Assembly (NCBI GenBank): GCA_947581855.1
Contig: CANPVZ010000014.1
Span: 1 to 64,000 of the forward strand
From: an uncultured Phocaeicola sp.
GTDB taxonomy: Bacteria; Bacteroidota; Bacteroidia; Bacteroidales; Bacteroidaceae
Length of the DNA stretch: 64,000 bases
Direction of reading: 5' to 3'
The position numbers and the translations under genes are program-made. Positions 7,769-16,614 of this stretch are shown here, piece by piece. The notes under the pieces are model-generated. The model did no database searches. It saw only the letters and a program-made list of their open reading frames with translations, and had not been told where the DNA came from. Numbering within the stretch: position 1 is the stretch's first letter; every line of letters starts with the position of its first letter.

Positions 7769-10700
7769 TTATTTACTCCAATCCATGTTGGCCATACGAA
7801 CATAGCTTGCGTAACGTTTCTTAGCCATGTCTTCACAAGCCTCGAACAAGGCAGCAGCTTCTGTCGGATATTGTTTCATAACCGATGCGAAACGAACTTC
7901 ACCTTTCAAGAAGTCTTGGAAGCCTTCCCAAGCCGGTTCTTTAGAGTCGAGCAAGAATGGATTCTTACCTTCTTCTTCCAAAGCCGGGTTGAAACGCCAC
8001 AAGTGCCAGTAACCGCATGCTACGGCAGCAGCTTCTTCAGATTGTGCCTTACCCATACCTTTCTTCAAGCCGTGGTTGATACACGGAGCATAAGCGATGA
8101 TGATAGAAGGACCAGGATAAGCTTCTGCTTCGCGGATGGCTTTCAAGCACTGAGCTTGGTCGGCACCCATTGCAATTTGAGCAACGTATACATAACCATA
8201 AGTAGTAGCAATCATACCAAGGTCTTTTTTACGTATTCTCTTACCTGATGCTGCGAATTTAGCAATAGCGCCAAGCGGAGTTGCTTTAGAAGACTGACCG
8301 CCGGTGTTAGAATAAACTTCAGTATCGAGTACTAAGATGTTTACATCTTCTCCTGATGCGATAACGTGGTCCAAACCTCCGTAACCAATATCGTAAGAAG
8401 CACCGTCACCACCAATAATCCATTGGCTTCTCTTAACGAGGTAATGGCTGAGTTCTTTCAATTTAGCACATGCAGGGCAACCCATTTCGGCAGCTTTTTC
8501 AATCATCGGTTTCAATTTAGCGGCTGCAGCTTTACTAGCGTCAGCATTGTCTTTGCCGTCAATCCATTCCTGAGCGGCAGCTTTGAATTCCGCCGGAGTC
8601 TCTTCGGCAGCGATAGCGCCATTCAGTATATCTACTATACGAGCACGCATCTTCTTGTTTGCCAATACCATACCCAAACCGAATTCGCAGAAGTCCTCGA
8701 ACAATGAATTTGCCCATGCCGGACCTTGTCCTTTATCGTTGGTATTGTAAGGAGTAGAAGGTATTGATCCCGAATAGATAGAAGAACATCCTGTAGCATT
8801 AGATACCATTTCGCGGTCGCCGAACAACTGAGAAATCAATTTAACGTAAGGAGTTTCACCACAACCGGAGCAAGCGCCTGAGAACTCGAACAACGGAGTT
8901 GCAAACTGAGAGTTTTTCGGATTAGATTTGATGTCAACCAAATCTTGTTTGCTCTTCACATTCTTCACGCAGTATTCCCAGTTTTCAGCTTCTTTCAGCT
9001 GGCTTTCCAACGGAACCATTGACAACGCTTTGCCGCCTGCTTTCGGATTACCCGGACATACGTCAACGCAGTTACCGCAACCCAAGCAGTCCAAAACGCT
9101 TACCTGAATACGGAAATGCATACCCTTCATAGCAGCCGGAGCCTTCATTTCGAGGGTTGTTGCGCCGAATCCTGCCACTTCGTTATCGTCCATAACAAAC
9201 GGACGGATACAAGAGTGAGGACAAACGTAAGAACACTTGTTACACTGGATACAGTTTTCAGGCATCCAAGTCGGAACGAAAGCTGCTACACCACGTTTTT
9301 CGTATGCGGCAGTTCCTTGATGCCAAGTACCATCTTCAATACCTTTAAATGCGGAAACAGGAAGTAAATCACCGTTTTGTGCATTGATAGGACGAACTAT
9401 TTCGTTGATGAATGCAGGATCGTTGTTTGCTGGTTTTTCGTCATCCGGCAAGTTTGCCCATGCTTTGTCTACGATTAATTCTTTGTATTCGCCGCCACGG
9501 TCTACTGCTGCATAGTTCTTGTTTACAATATCTTCACCCTTCTTTCCGTAAGACTTCACGATGAATTTCTTCATTTGTTCGATAGCCAAATCTACAGGAA
9601 TAACGCCTGTAATGCGGAAGAATGCCGATTGAAGGATTGTATTGGTACGGTTACCCAAACCAATTTCCTGAGCAATCTTAGTTGCGTTGATATAGTAAAC
9701 CTTGATATTCTTTTGAGCAAAGTAACGTTTTACGTTGTTCGGCAAGTTGTGAGCCAATTCTTCACCTTCCCAGATTGTGTTCAGCAAGAATGTTCCGTTT
9801 TCTCTCAAACCGCGGGTTACGTCATACATACGGAGGTATGCCTGAACGTGGCAAGCTACGAAGTTCGGAGTGTTTACCAAGTAAGTGGAACGGATAGGAT
9901 CGTCACCGAAACGCAAGTGAGAGCATGTGAAACCTCCCGACTTTTTAGAGTCGTAAGAGAAGTATGCCTGACAGTGTTTGTTGGTGTTGTCACCAATGAT
10001 TTTTACCGAGTTCTTGTTTGCACCTACCGTACCGTCGGCACCCAAACCATAGAATTTAGCTTCGAACATACCAGTACCGCCCAAAGCGATTTCTTCTTCT
10101 TTAGGTAGAGAAGTAAAGGTAACGTCGTCTACAATACCTATTGTAAAGTGGTTTTTCGGAGTCGGGAGAGCCAAGTTCTTGAATACGGCAATAATCTGAG
10201 CCGGAGTTGTATCGTTTGAACCCAATCCGTAGCGTCCGCCTACGATTTCGGGAGCGTTTTCTACATCATAGAAGCATTCTTTTACATCCAGATACAAAGG
10301 TTCACCGTTAGCGCCCGGTTCTTTCGTTCTGTCCAGAACAGCGATACGTTTAACCGTATTAGGAATGCATCCCAAGAAATGTTTAGCAGAGAACGGACGG
10401 TACAAGTGTACGGATACCAATCCTACTTTTTCGCCGTTAGCAATCAAATGGTCGATAGCTTCGCGAGCAGCCTCGGTTACAGAACCCATAGCGATGATTA
10501 CGCGTTCTGCATCTTCGGAACCATAATAGTTGAACAAACCATATTTACGGCCTGTGATTTCCGAAATCTTGTCCATATATTCTTCTACGATAGCAGGAAC
10601 TGCATCATAGTATGAGTTGCATGATTCACGATGAGTGAAGAATGTATCCGGGTTTTCAGCCATACCGCGTGCTACCGGATGTTCGGGAGACAATGCACGG

Positions 10701-11320
10701 TTGCGGAATTCACTCAAAGCCTTTTGATCGATCAGCGGAGCTAAATCTTCGTTCTCCAACATCTCGATTTTCTGGATTTCGTGAGATGTACGGAATCCGT
10801 CGAAGAAGTTCAAGAAAGGAACGCGTGATTTGAGGGTTGCCAAGTGAGCCACACCGGCCAAATCCATTACTTCCTGTACTGAACCTTCAGCTAACATGGC
10901 GAAACCTGTCTGACGGCAAGACATAACGTCTTGGTGGTCGCCGAAGATACATAATGAATGAGATGCCAACGTACGAGCCGATACGTGGAATACGCAAGGC
11001 AAGAATTCACCGGCAATCTTATACATGTTCGGGATCATCAACAGAAGACCCTGAGACGCTGTGTAGGTTGTGGTTAAAGCTCCGGCCTGCAAAGAACCGT
11101 GAACAGCGCCGGCAGCGCCGCCTTCCGATTGCATTTCCTGTACCAGTACGGTTTCGCCAAAGATGTTTTTACGACCTTGGGCAGCCCATTCATCTACGTA
11201 TTCTGCCATAGTAGATGACGGAGTGATAGGATAGATAGCCGCAACTTCCGAGAACATATACGAGATATGTGCTGCGGCTTGGTTACCATCACATGTGATA
11301 AATTTTTTTTGTTTAGTCAT
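7769..11320 (-). CDS. nifJ: pyruvate:ferredoxin (flavodoxin) oxidoreductase, single chain
   Basis: An 1183-residue enzyme, normal for the fused homodimeric type. It converts pyruvate and CoA to acetyl-CoA and CO2 and gives electrons to ferredoxin, the central step of fermentation in anaerobes. In order: the pyrimidine-binding domain (YPITPSSTMAEY), domain II, the gamma domain, an inserted 2x[4Fe-4S] ferredoxin domain (CIQCNKCSYVCPHSC and CLGCGNCVDVCPGNP), the proximal cluster (CSGCGETPY), and the TPP domain (GGDGASYDIGYGG, then EVYSNTGGQSSKA). The start MTKQKKFITCDGN is the conserved N-terminus; the longer frame to 11386 runs into the upstream ATPase gene. It begins 41 bp after that gene and may share its promoter. 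Confidence 0.96.
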   Translation of the reverse strand: MTKQKKFITCDGNQAAAHISYMFSEVAAIYPITPSSTMAEYVDEWAAQGRKNIFGETVLVQEMQSEGGAAGAVHGSLQAGALTTTYTASQGLLLMIPNMYKIAGEFLPCVFHVSARTLASHSLCIFGDHQDVMSCRQTGFAMLAEGSVQEVMDLAGVAHLATLKSRVPFLNFFDGFRTSHEIQKIEMLENEDLAPLIDQKALSEFRNRALSPEHPVARGMAENPDTFFTHRESCNSYYDAVPAIVEEYMDKISEITGRKYGLFNYYGSEDAERVIIAMGSVTEAAREAIDHLIANGEKVGLVSVHLYRPFSAKHFLGCIPNTVKRIAVLDRTKEPGANGEPLYLDVKECFYDVENAPEIVGGRYGLGSNDTTPAQIIAVFKNLALPTPKNHFTIGIVDDVTFTSLPKEEEIALGGTGMFEAKFYGLGADGTVGANKNSVKIIGDNTNKHCQAYFSYDSKKSGGFTCSHLRFGDDPIRSTYLVNTPNFVACHVQAYLRMYDVTRGLRENGTFLLNTIWEGEELAHNLPNNVKRYFAQKNIKVYYINATKIAQEIGLGNRTNTILQSAFFRITGVIPVDLAIEQMKKFIVKSYGKKGEDIVNKNYAAVDRGGEYKELIVDKAWANLPDDEKPANNDPAFINEIVRPINAQNGDLLPVSAFKGIEDGTWHQGTAAYEKRGVAAFVPTWMPENCIQCNKCSYVCPHSCIRPFVMDDNEVAGFGATTLEMKAPAAMKGMHFRIQVSVLDCLGCGNCVDVCPGNPKAGGKALSMVPLESQLKEAENWEYCVKNVKSKQDLVDIKSNPKNSQFATPLFEFSGACSGCGETPYVKLISQLFGDREMVSNATGCSSIYSGSIPSTPYNTNDKGQGPAWANSLFEDFCEFGLGMVLANKKMRARIVDILNGAIAAEETPAEFKAAAQEWIDGKDNADASKAAAAKLKPMIEKAAEMGCPACAKLKELSHYLVKRSQWIIGGDGASYDIGYGGLDHVIASGEDVNILVLDTEVYSNTGGQSSKATPLGAIAKFAASGKRIRKKDLGMIATTYGYVYVAQIAMGADQAQCLKAIREAEAYPGPSIIIAYAPCINHGLKKGMGKAQSEEAAAVACGYWHLWRFNPALEEEGKNPFLLDSKEPAWEGFQDFLKGEVRFASVMKQYPTEAAALFEACEDMAKKRYASYVRMANMDWSK

Positions 11321-11361
11321 AACAGTTAAATTATTAGTAAAAAATTTCTGTTTGTTTTGAA

Positions 11362-12540
11362 TTAATATAAAAAGCCAAATAACCAAAGAGGTATCTGGTT
11401 TTGGTGTCCTACTTCTATTTTATGCATTGCGTAAAAAGTGTTCGGGTTGTTTTTGAATTTGCAACCTTCTCCGCATATACGGAAATGCATATGGCCGTCC
11501 ACTAAGAATGAGGTGCCTTTGTCTCCTTTATACAATTTATGGTCTTTATACATCGTATTAAGAAAAAAGGTTTCCAACACATCTTGTTCTTCGACCTTTA
11601 CGGGGTAGATGGAATACATCAGGTTGGTATTGTGCATCATGATTTTTGATGGTTTTTTAGGGAAAGATTCTCCTTTCGGGTAAACCATATTTATCAGACG
11701 CGAATCTGCCAGATACTTGATATAATTCATTACTGTGGCCCGCGAAGTCTGGATATCTGCTGCCAACTGACTGACATTTGGCGCTGTCGGTCCGTCAACT
11801 GCCAGCAAATATAATAATTTCTTTATTTTTGAAAGATATTTTAGTTCAATTTGTTTAATTAAAAGTATATCTACTTCAATCATCATGTTCATGGTCTTCA
11901 GTAAATTCTCCGAAAAGTTTCTTTTTTCGAGAAAAAACGGATAGAATCCGTGATGCAGATAATCTTGGAAGTAGCTGAGCGGACGCACTTTAGGCAGTAT
12001 AGCCTTTACTATCTGCTCGTGGTTCTCCAATATTTCGTTCAGGGTGTAACAGGAAAAACGGTTTCCTGTCTGTAAATTCAAAAATTCTCGAAAAGAGAAG
12101 CCGCGCAAGTTATAAGATTTCACAATTCCGTTGAGCTCAGGGTTTTCTTCTTTCAACCGCATTACGGACGAACCGGTAAATACTATTTTCAGATTCGGAT
12201 AACGGTCGTAGCAGATGCGTAACTCATTGCTCCAGTTGGGTTGTTTAAACACTTGGTCGATAAGGAGGACTTTTCCGCCGCGTTTATAGAATTCTCCTGC
12301 AAAATCAGCTATGCTGTAACTTTGGAAATAGAAGTTATTCATGTTCACATAAAGGCATGAGCGGTCTGTTCCGAACTTTTCTTTTGCGTATTGAAGCAGA
12401 AACGTTGTTTTACCCACTCCACGCGTACCTTTTATTCCTATAAGGCGATCGTTCCAGTTGATTTCATCCATAAGGTCGCGACGAACCGCGGCATTGGTAT
12501 GCTCCACCAGATATGCGTGTGTTTGGTAAAAGACTTCCAT
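11362..12540 (-). CDS. AAA-type ATPase (AAA_14/DUF4143-like architecture)
   Basis: A 392-residue ATPase. The P-loop GTRGVGKTTFLLQYA lies near residue 38. The Walker B strand is VLLIDQVFKQPNW, with Gln where most relatives have the catalytic Glu (LIDEV). Sensor-like KIVFTGSSVMRLK follows. A winged-helix-like segment (about 245-300, VSQLAADIQTSRATVMNYIK) and a C-terminal domain complete it. Such proteins are common and mostly uncharacterised in Bacteroidales. The gene is directly upstream of the pyruvate oxidoreductase on the same strand. A clear promoter is at 12563-12593. Whether it still hydrolyses ATP is open. Confidence 0.8.
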   Translation of the reverse strand: MEVFYQTHAYLVEHTNAAVRRDLMDEINWNDRLIGIKGTRGVGKTTFLLQYAKEKFGTDRSCLYVNMNNFYFQSYSIADFAGEFYKRGGKVLLIDQVFKQPNWSNELRICYDRYPNLKIVFTGSSVMRLKEENPELNGIVKSYNLRGFSFREFLNLQTGNRFSCYTLNEILENHEQIVKAILPKVRPLSYFQDYLHHGFYPFFLEKRNFSENLLKTMNMMIEVDILLIKQIELKYLSKIKKLLYLLAVDGPTAPNVSQLAADIQTSRATVMNYIKYLADSRLINMVYPKGESFPKKPSKIMMHNTNLMYSIYPVKVEEQDVLETFFLNTMYKDHKLYKGDKGTSFLVDGHMHFRICGEGCKFKNNPNTFYAMHKIEVGHQNQIPLWLFGFLY

Positions 12541-12562
12541 TCTTTTGTTGAAATTTTGTTCG

Positions 12563-12593
12563 CAAAGATAATATTAATTCCATGAATTGCAAA
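12563..12593 (-). promoter_or_regulatory. promoter of the ATPase gene
   Basis: On the minus strand TTTG (12593-12590), 19 nt, then TATCTTTG (12570-12563). It ends 22 bp before the ATG and is among the best matches to the Bacteroidetes consensus in the window. Confidence 0.75.
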
Positions 12594-12800
12594 GTAGAGA
12601 TTGCAAAATTTGCATCAATTATACATTTAAACCGATTATGTACTAAAAAAGAAACTTGTCTTTCAACTCAGTTCTTTTTGTAGGAAGAGAAGTCGGGAAG
12701 TTGTGGAGGATCATTCCTGGTCAGAGCAATGGTAAAAGTTTCGTATGATGCGCTTTTTTTTGTTTGTGAGGCCGGAAAAAGGGAGCGGGGCAGGGGACAA

Positions 12801-12971
12801 GAATAACTAATAATGTGGGGCGCCGTTACTGATAAAGTTATGTATGGTGATTAGGAATGTTATGTAAATAACTGATCATGCTACGGATTATCATAAATAG
12901 CTCTATAAGTGATAATTGCCTGTAGTATGTGGAATAACTAATAATGTGGCGTACGATAACTAATAAAGTTA
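12801..12971. repeat. two copies of a 40-bp direct repeat in the intergenic region
   Basis: GAATAACTAATAATGTGG and the following bases up to GATAAAGTTA or AATAAAGTTA recur at 12801-12840 and 12932-12971. Apart from this and the terminator at 13041-13085, nothing is seen in the 12594-13114 gap. Confidence 0.7.
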
Positions 12972-13040
12972 CCGTTATGAATACTTGTCGGATGTTTGGA
13001 AATCGATAAAGTGAGGAGATGCGATGGGATAAATAAGATG

Positions 13041-13085
13041 AAAAAACATGGCGGCAGGCTTCGTAAAAGAATGCCGGCCGCCATG
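13041..13085 (-). terminator. terminator of the OmpA-type lipoprotein gene
   Basis: On the minus strand CATGGCGGC...GCCGCCATG, a 9-bp GC-rich stem with further inner pairing, is followed by six T residues. It lies 30 bp past the stop codon. Confidence 0.75.
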
Positions 13086-13114
13086 AAGATTGCATATGTC
13101 ATGTAAAATATATC

Positions 13115-14047
13115 TTATTGTGCGTTCTCGGGGATATCCACTATTGTCTCGGATACTTCCTGGGCGGAGTCGGACGACTCGGGAGCTTCATCGATTAGCT
13201 CCAGGAATTGGTCGAGTTTGGGAGTAATAATAATCTGTGTACGACGGTTACGTTGCTTACCCAATTCCGTATCGTTATCGGCTATCGGATTATACTCGCC
13301 GCGTCCGGCTGCTGTCAGACGTTTCGGGTCTACTCCGTATTTGTTTTGTAATGCCTGCACCACGGATGAAGCACGCAAAGTACTCAAGTCCCAGTTGTTG
13401 CGAATGTTTGTACGGGAAATAGGTACATTGTCGGTATTGCCTTCCACTAACACTTCATAATCTTTGTAATCGGTAATGATTTTGGCAATCTTGCTCAACG
13501 TTTCCCCGGCACGGTCGTTTATTTCATAGCTTCCCGATTTATATAACATATTGTCGGCCAAAGAAATGTATACAACACCTTTTAATACTTTAATGTCCAC
13601 TTCTTGCAGCTCTTCGCGGCTTAAGGAGCGTGTAAGGTTATTGGTCAGTACCACATTCAGTGAGTCGGATTTTGTTTTAGCGTCCACCAATTGTTTGATG
13701 TATTTGTTGGAAGCGTTAATCTCATCAACCAGTTTGGAGATATTGATATTTCCCTGTGAATTTTGCTGGATACTTTTATCAAGCGAACCTTGCAGGTTGG
13801 CATAGTCGGTGCGCAACTCCTGGTTCTTCTGTTGTGCCTCGGCCAACCGCTCTTCCAAGCTTTTTGATTGGGTACGATATTCCGCCAGCTGAATCTGTGC
13901 GTCTTGATAAGATTTGTTCAAATCAGCATTTTCTGTTTTCAATTTGTCGTAGTCTGTCTGCAAGCTGACTAGTTCTTTCTTGCTTACACATCCCGTGAAG
14001 CATAAGCTTCCGGCTAGGACAGTCACCATAAAGATAGTACGTTTCAT
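13115..14047 (-). CDS. OmpA/MotB-domain lipoprotein with coiled coil
   Basis: A 310-residue lipoprotein. The signal peptide ends in a lipobox around residue 20 (LCFTGC), followed by a long coiled coil (about residues 24-130, heptads rich in Leu, Gln, Glu and Lys). An OmpA-C peptidoglycan-binding domain (about 155-285) contains NTDNVPISR and STLRASSVVQALQ, and ends KQRNRRTQIIITPK. An acidic tail closes it. It should sit in the outer membrane and hold the peptidoglycan, with the coiled coil as a spacer across the periplasm. It is a single gene with its own terminator. Confidence 0.88.
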   Translation of the reverse strand: MKRTIFMVTVLAGSLCFTGCVSKKELVSLQTDYDKLKTENADLNKSYQDAQIQLAEYRTQSKSLEERLAEAQQKNQELRTDYANLQGSLDKSIQQNSQGNINISKLVDEINASNKYIKQLVDAKTKSDSLNVVLTNNLTRSLSREELQEVDIKVLKGVVYISLADNMLYKSGSYEINDRAGETLSKIAKIITDYKDYEVLVEGNTDNVPISRTNIRNNWDLSTLRASSVVQALQNKYGVDPKRLTAAGRGEYNPIADNDTELGKQRNRRTQIIITPKLDQFLELIDEAPESSDSAQEVSETIVDIPENAQ

Positions 14048-14216
14048 AATTGATAGTTTTAAATTTATGCTGTAAAATTACGGACAAATTCTTTATAAAC
14101 ATGTCTTTATAGCTCTTCAATGGCCTTTTTATTAGGAATTTTAACCAAAATTGCCCTCTTTTGTAACAATTCGAGCATCTAAACCTCTTGGGTATCAAAA
14201 CATTGTTATTCATGGT

Positions 14217-14509
14217 GTTGTAAAGCGTTTGTATTTAAAAGCCAGGCGGGGCAAAGTGAGCAATCATGTATCGAAGTTGTAAAGTACCCGTATTTAAAAG
14301 TCATGTGGAGATAACACCTAGTGAGTAATTATAGTGCTGAAGTTGTAAAGCATCCGTATTTAAAAGCCATGCGAAGGCAACACATGGTGAGCAATCGTAG
14401 TGCTGAAGTTGCAAAGCGTTTGTATTTAAAAGTCATGTGGAGGCAATACATGGTGAGCAATCGTAGTGCTGAAGTTGTAAAGCGTCCGTATTTAAAAGTC
14501 ATGTGGAGG
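14217..14509 (+). repeat. tandem repeat, 66-bp unit, about five copies
   Basis: Units start at 14217 (shorter, 59 bp), 14276, 14342, 14408 and 14474. The last four are spaced by exactly 66 bp. The unit runs GTTGTAAAGCGTCCGTATTT and on to GCAATCGTAGTGCTGAA. Because 66 is a multiple of three, a GTG-started frame of 86 codons (14321-14581) stays open and encodes an imperfect 22-residue repeat (SNRSAEVVKRPYLKVMWRQY). The first two units are out of frame or stopped, so it is not called a gene. No tRNA or known repeat family is recognised. Confidence 0.85.
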
Positions 14510-14636
14510 GTATGGGGTACGGTAAAAGAGGGCGATAATGATAAAGAGCTTGTATTCAGACGCCATGCGAAGGGATATTGATAGGCTTTTTATTATCGCG
14601 TGCTATGGCATGACAGTTGGAACTTTTCGTGTGATA

Positions 14637-15012
14637 ACCGGCTGGTTCTTTTATTTCCTTGCTTCTGTTAACCTTTTAGAAGGCTGGATAATTATTAAGA
14701 TTAATAATGGTTTTCTATTTGATAGCCAGATACACTACTGTCCCGTTAAAAGATTTACATGCTATTGTATGTAATTAATAATTTGTCGATTATAGGCATG
14801 CTTTGAATAAACAGATATGCATTTATATTCTCTGTAAAATTCATTAGGCACTCGATCATACCGCTTGTATATCGCCCCTTTGCTATTGTGCTTTAATGGA
14901 AAAATAGGGGTCTTAAAATTAAACGGGACACTAATGAGCCGGCTGGTTCCTTTATTTTCCTCGCTTCCGTTAACCTTTTAGATGGCTGAATAATTGTTTA
15001 GGTTGATAATAC
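14637..15012. repeat. about 72-bp direct repeats flanking copy C of the small element
   Basis: The sequence at 14637-14709 (starting ACCGGCTGGTTCTTTTATTT) recurs with scattered changes at 14938-15012 (starting GCCGGCTGGTTCCTTTATTT). Copy C lies between them. The region was either duplicated or assembled by recombination; the repeats are too long to be a target-site duplication. Confidence 0.7.
14739..14930 (+). mobile_element. small inverted-repeat element, copy C (MITE-like, best preserved ends)
   Basis: The left end TGTCCCGTTAAA and right end TTAAACGGGACA are near-perfect inverted repeats on a 192-bp non-coding element. Outside them the flanks read TAC and CTA, so the inverted repeat may extend to a TA dinucleotide on each side. 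Confidence 0.82.
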
Positions 15013-15133
15013 GGAGCGCTTCTAACATTATTAGGATGTGTATGGGTGAGTATTAGTTCGTTTCGGAAGAAAAATAATCTCCGTTTTCTCAATTTTCTTG
15101 TGAGGGGAAGAGGCGATTCAGGTTAGCGGATTG

Positions 15134-15141
15134 TATCTTTG
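15134..15141 (+). promoter_or_regulatory. -7 promoter element
   Basis: TATCTTTG followed by C, 21 bp before the ATG at 15163. No convincing -33 element is seen. Confidence 0.6.
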
Positions 15142-15162
15142 CATCTGAATAGAAATTAAATA

Positions 15163-16338
15163 ATGAATTCAACATTACATATATTTAATCCCGATAACGA
15201 TTTGGCACTGGCCAACAATAACGAAAATTATCAATCTCCTGCTTCTGCCCGGAAAATGGGAGAGGATTTGGCGGTACTTCCGGCCTGGTGGGCACAACCG
15301 GGAGACGCGGTATTGGTTCCTTCTATCGGTGAGGCGCGAATATGGCAGCAGGAAGTTGCCGGTTTTGTGCCTGATGTTGACTGGTACTCTATACGTCAAA
15401 TACCGGATTTCGATTGTATAAGACCGTGGGGATGGAATCCTGCTTTGCTGAAATTTCTTCGTTTGTGGGGAGTTGCCGATAAAGTGTTACTTTCTGTAGA
15501 GCAGATGAAGAGGATCAGGACATTATCCTCACGTTTGTCGGCTGTGGATATCTTACCCCGATTGGTTTCTTCGGAACATTTTTGTGGCGAATCAGTCTAC
15601 TGCACTACCGAACAAGAAGTGGTATCGGCTTTAAAACTTTTTTCCGAATCCATATTGAAAGCACCTTATTCAAGTAGTGGAAAAGGATTGCGCTGGGGGC
15701 ACGGCGTGTATGAACCGGTCTTAGGCAATTGGTGCCGCCGCATCCTGAAAGGGCAAGCGGGAGTAGTGGTGGAGCCTTTATATAATAAGGTGGAAGATTT
15801 TGCTATGGAGTTTTATGCCGAAGGCGGTAACGTGCGTTTTATCGGCTATTCTTTGTTTCGAACCGATTCCAACGGAGCGTATATAGGAAACTTGTTGGCG
15901 ACGGATAAAGAAATAGAAAACAGACTTTGTGAGAAGGTAGATCGGAATACGTTGCAGCAATTAAGGCCGGCTATATTGTCCGTGCTTTCCGGTTGGTTGC
16001 AAAACACCTGCTATCGAGGATATTTAGGAGTAGACATGATGATATGCCGATTTCCCGATTTCCCGTTCTTCCGTATCCACCCGTGTGTAGAGATTAACTT
16101 ACGCATGAATATGGGAGTGGTTGCCCGTATTTTTTACGATCGTTATGTGGCGGAGGGAGCAAAGGGAATTTTCTCCGTGTCATATAGAGGAGACAGTGAA
16201 GCACTGTTGGCTGAGCATAAGAAGCTGGAAGAAAGTTATCCTTTACAAATAGAAAATAACCGGATCGTATCCGGCTATCTGTCGTTGGCTCCGGTAACGA
16301 GGCATACATGTTACCGGGCGTATGTGTTGATTGAATGA
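15163..16338 (+). CDS. conserved hypothetical protein, ATP-grasp-like
   Basis: A 391-residue cytoplasmic protein beginning MNSTLHIFNPDNDLALANN. No name is certain, but its motif order resembles an ATP-grasp enzyme. APYSSSGKGLRWG near residue 166 looks like the nucleotide-binding small loop. GVVVEPLYNKVEDFAMEFY near 203 is a VEP-type strand. HPCVEINLRMNMG near 306 resembles the metal-binding E-x-N-x-R of the family. Such enzymes join a carboxylate to an amine or thiol using ATP; the substrates are unknown. No partner gene lies beside it, since both flanks are repeat-rich. I recall similar proteins as widespread hypotheticals in Bacteroidales. Confidence 0.6.
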   Translation: MNSTLHIFNPDNDLALANNNENYQSPASARKMGEDLAVLPAWWAQPGDAVLVPSIGEARIWQQEVAGFVPDVDWYSIRQIPDFDCIRPWGWNPALLKFLRLWGVADKVLLSVEQMKRIRTLSSRLSAVDILPRLVSSEHFCGESVYCTTEQEVVSALKLFSESILKAPYSSSGKGLRWGHGVYEPVLGNWCRRILKGQAGVVVEPLYNKVEDFAMEFYAEGGNVRFIGYSLFRTDSNGAYIGNLLATDKEIENRLCEKVDRNTLQQLRPAILSVLSGWLQNTCYRGYLGVDMMICRFPDFPFFRIHPCVEINLRMNMGVVARIFYDRYVAEGAKGIFSVSYRGDSEALLAEHKKLEESYPLQIENNRIVSGYLSLAPVTRHTCYRAYVLIE

Positions 16339-16465
16339 ATGCGTTCCTTAGAAGCTGTTTAAATCTGAATGAGATAGCTTTTATTTTTTTCCATAGGAAT
16401 TCAACGAAAATGGTTATGGGATGGTGCTATAGGCGCTTTGCAAAATCGTGTTTAATAGATAGTCC

Positions 16466-16614
16466 CACTGCCGTCCTGTTAAAAGATTTATATGCTATTC
16501 TATGTAATTAATAATCTGTCGATTATAGGTGTATTTTGAATAGACGGATTTGCATTAACCTACACTGTGAAGTTCGTTAGGCAATAAATCATGCCGCTTA
16601 TATATCACTTTTTA
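16466..16614 (+). mobile_element. small inverted-repeat element, copy D, truncated
   Basis: It starts CACTGCCGTCCTGTTAAAAG and follows the family consensus for about 149 bp. It then stops exactly where an IS terminus begins (16615). The missing 45 bp do not appear on the far side of the IS, so a deletion or rearrangement followed. Confidence 0.75.

Noticed and set aside
9575-10108. 177-codon frame on the plus strand inside the pyruvate oxidoreductase gene
   Set aside because: It is the antisense shadow of a highly conserved enzyme; codon pattern and motifs belong to the minus strand.
11362-12540. Antiphage ATPase
   Set aside because: There is no nuclease or toxin partner, and it sits directly upstream of a housekeeping gene with its own vegetative promoter.
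12838-13095. 85-codon minus-strand frame
   Set aside because: It runs through the OmpA-gene terminator and the 40-bp repeats, which cannot both be coding.
14321-14581. Gene for an 86-residue repeat protein
   Set aside because: The frame lies within a tandem repeat whose first units are stopped, has a GTG start and no visible ribosome-binding site.
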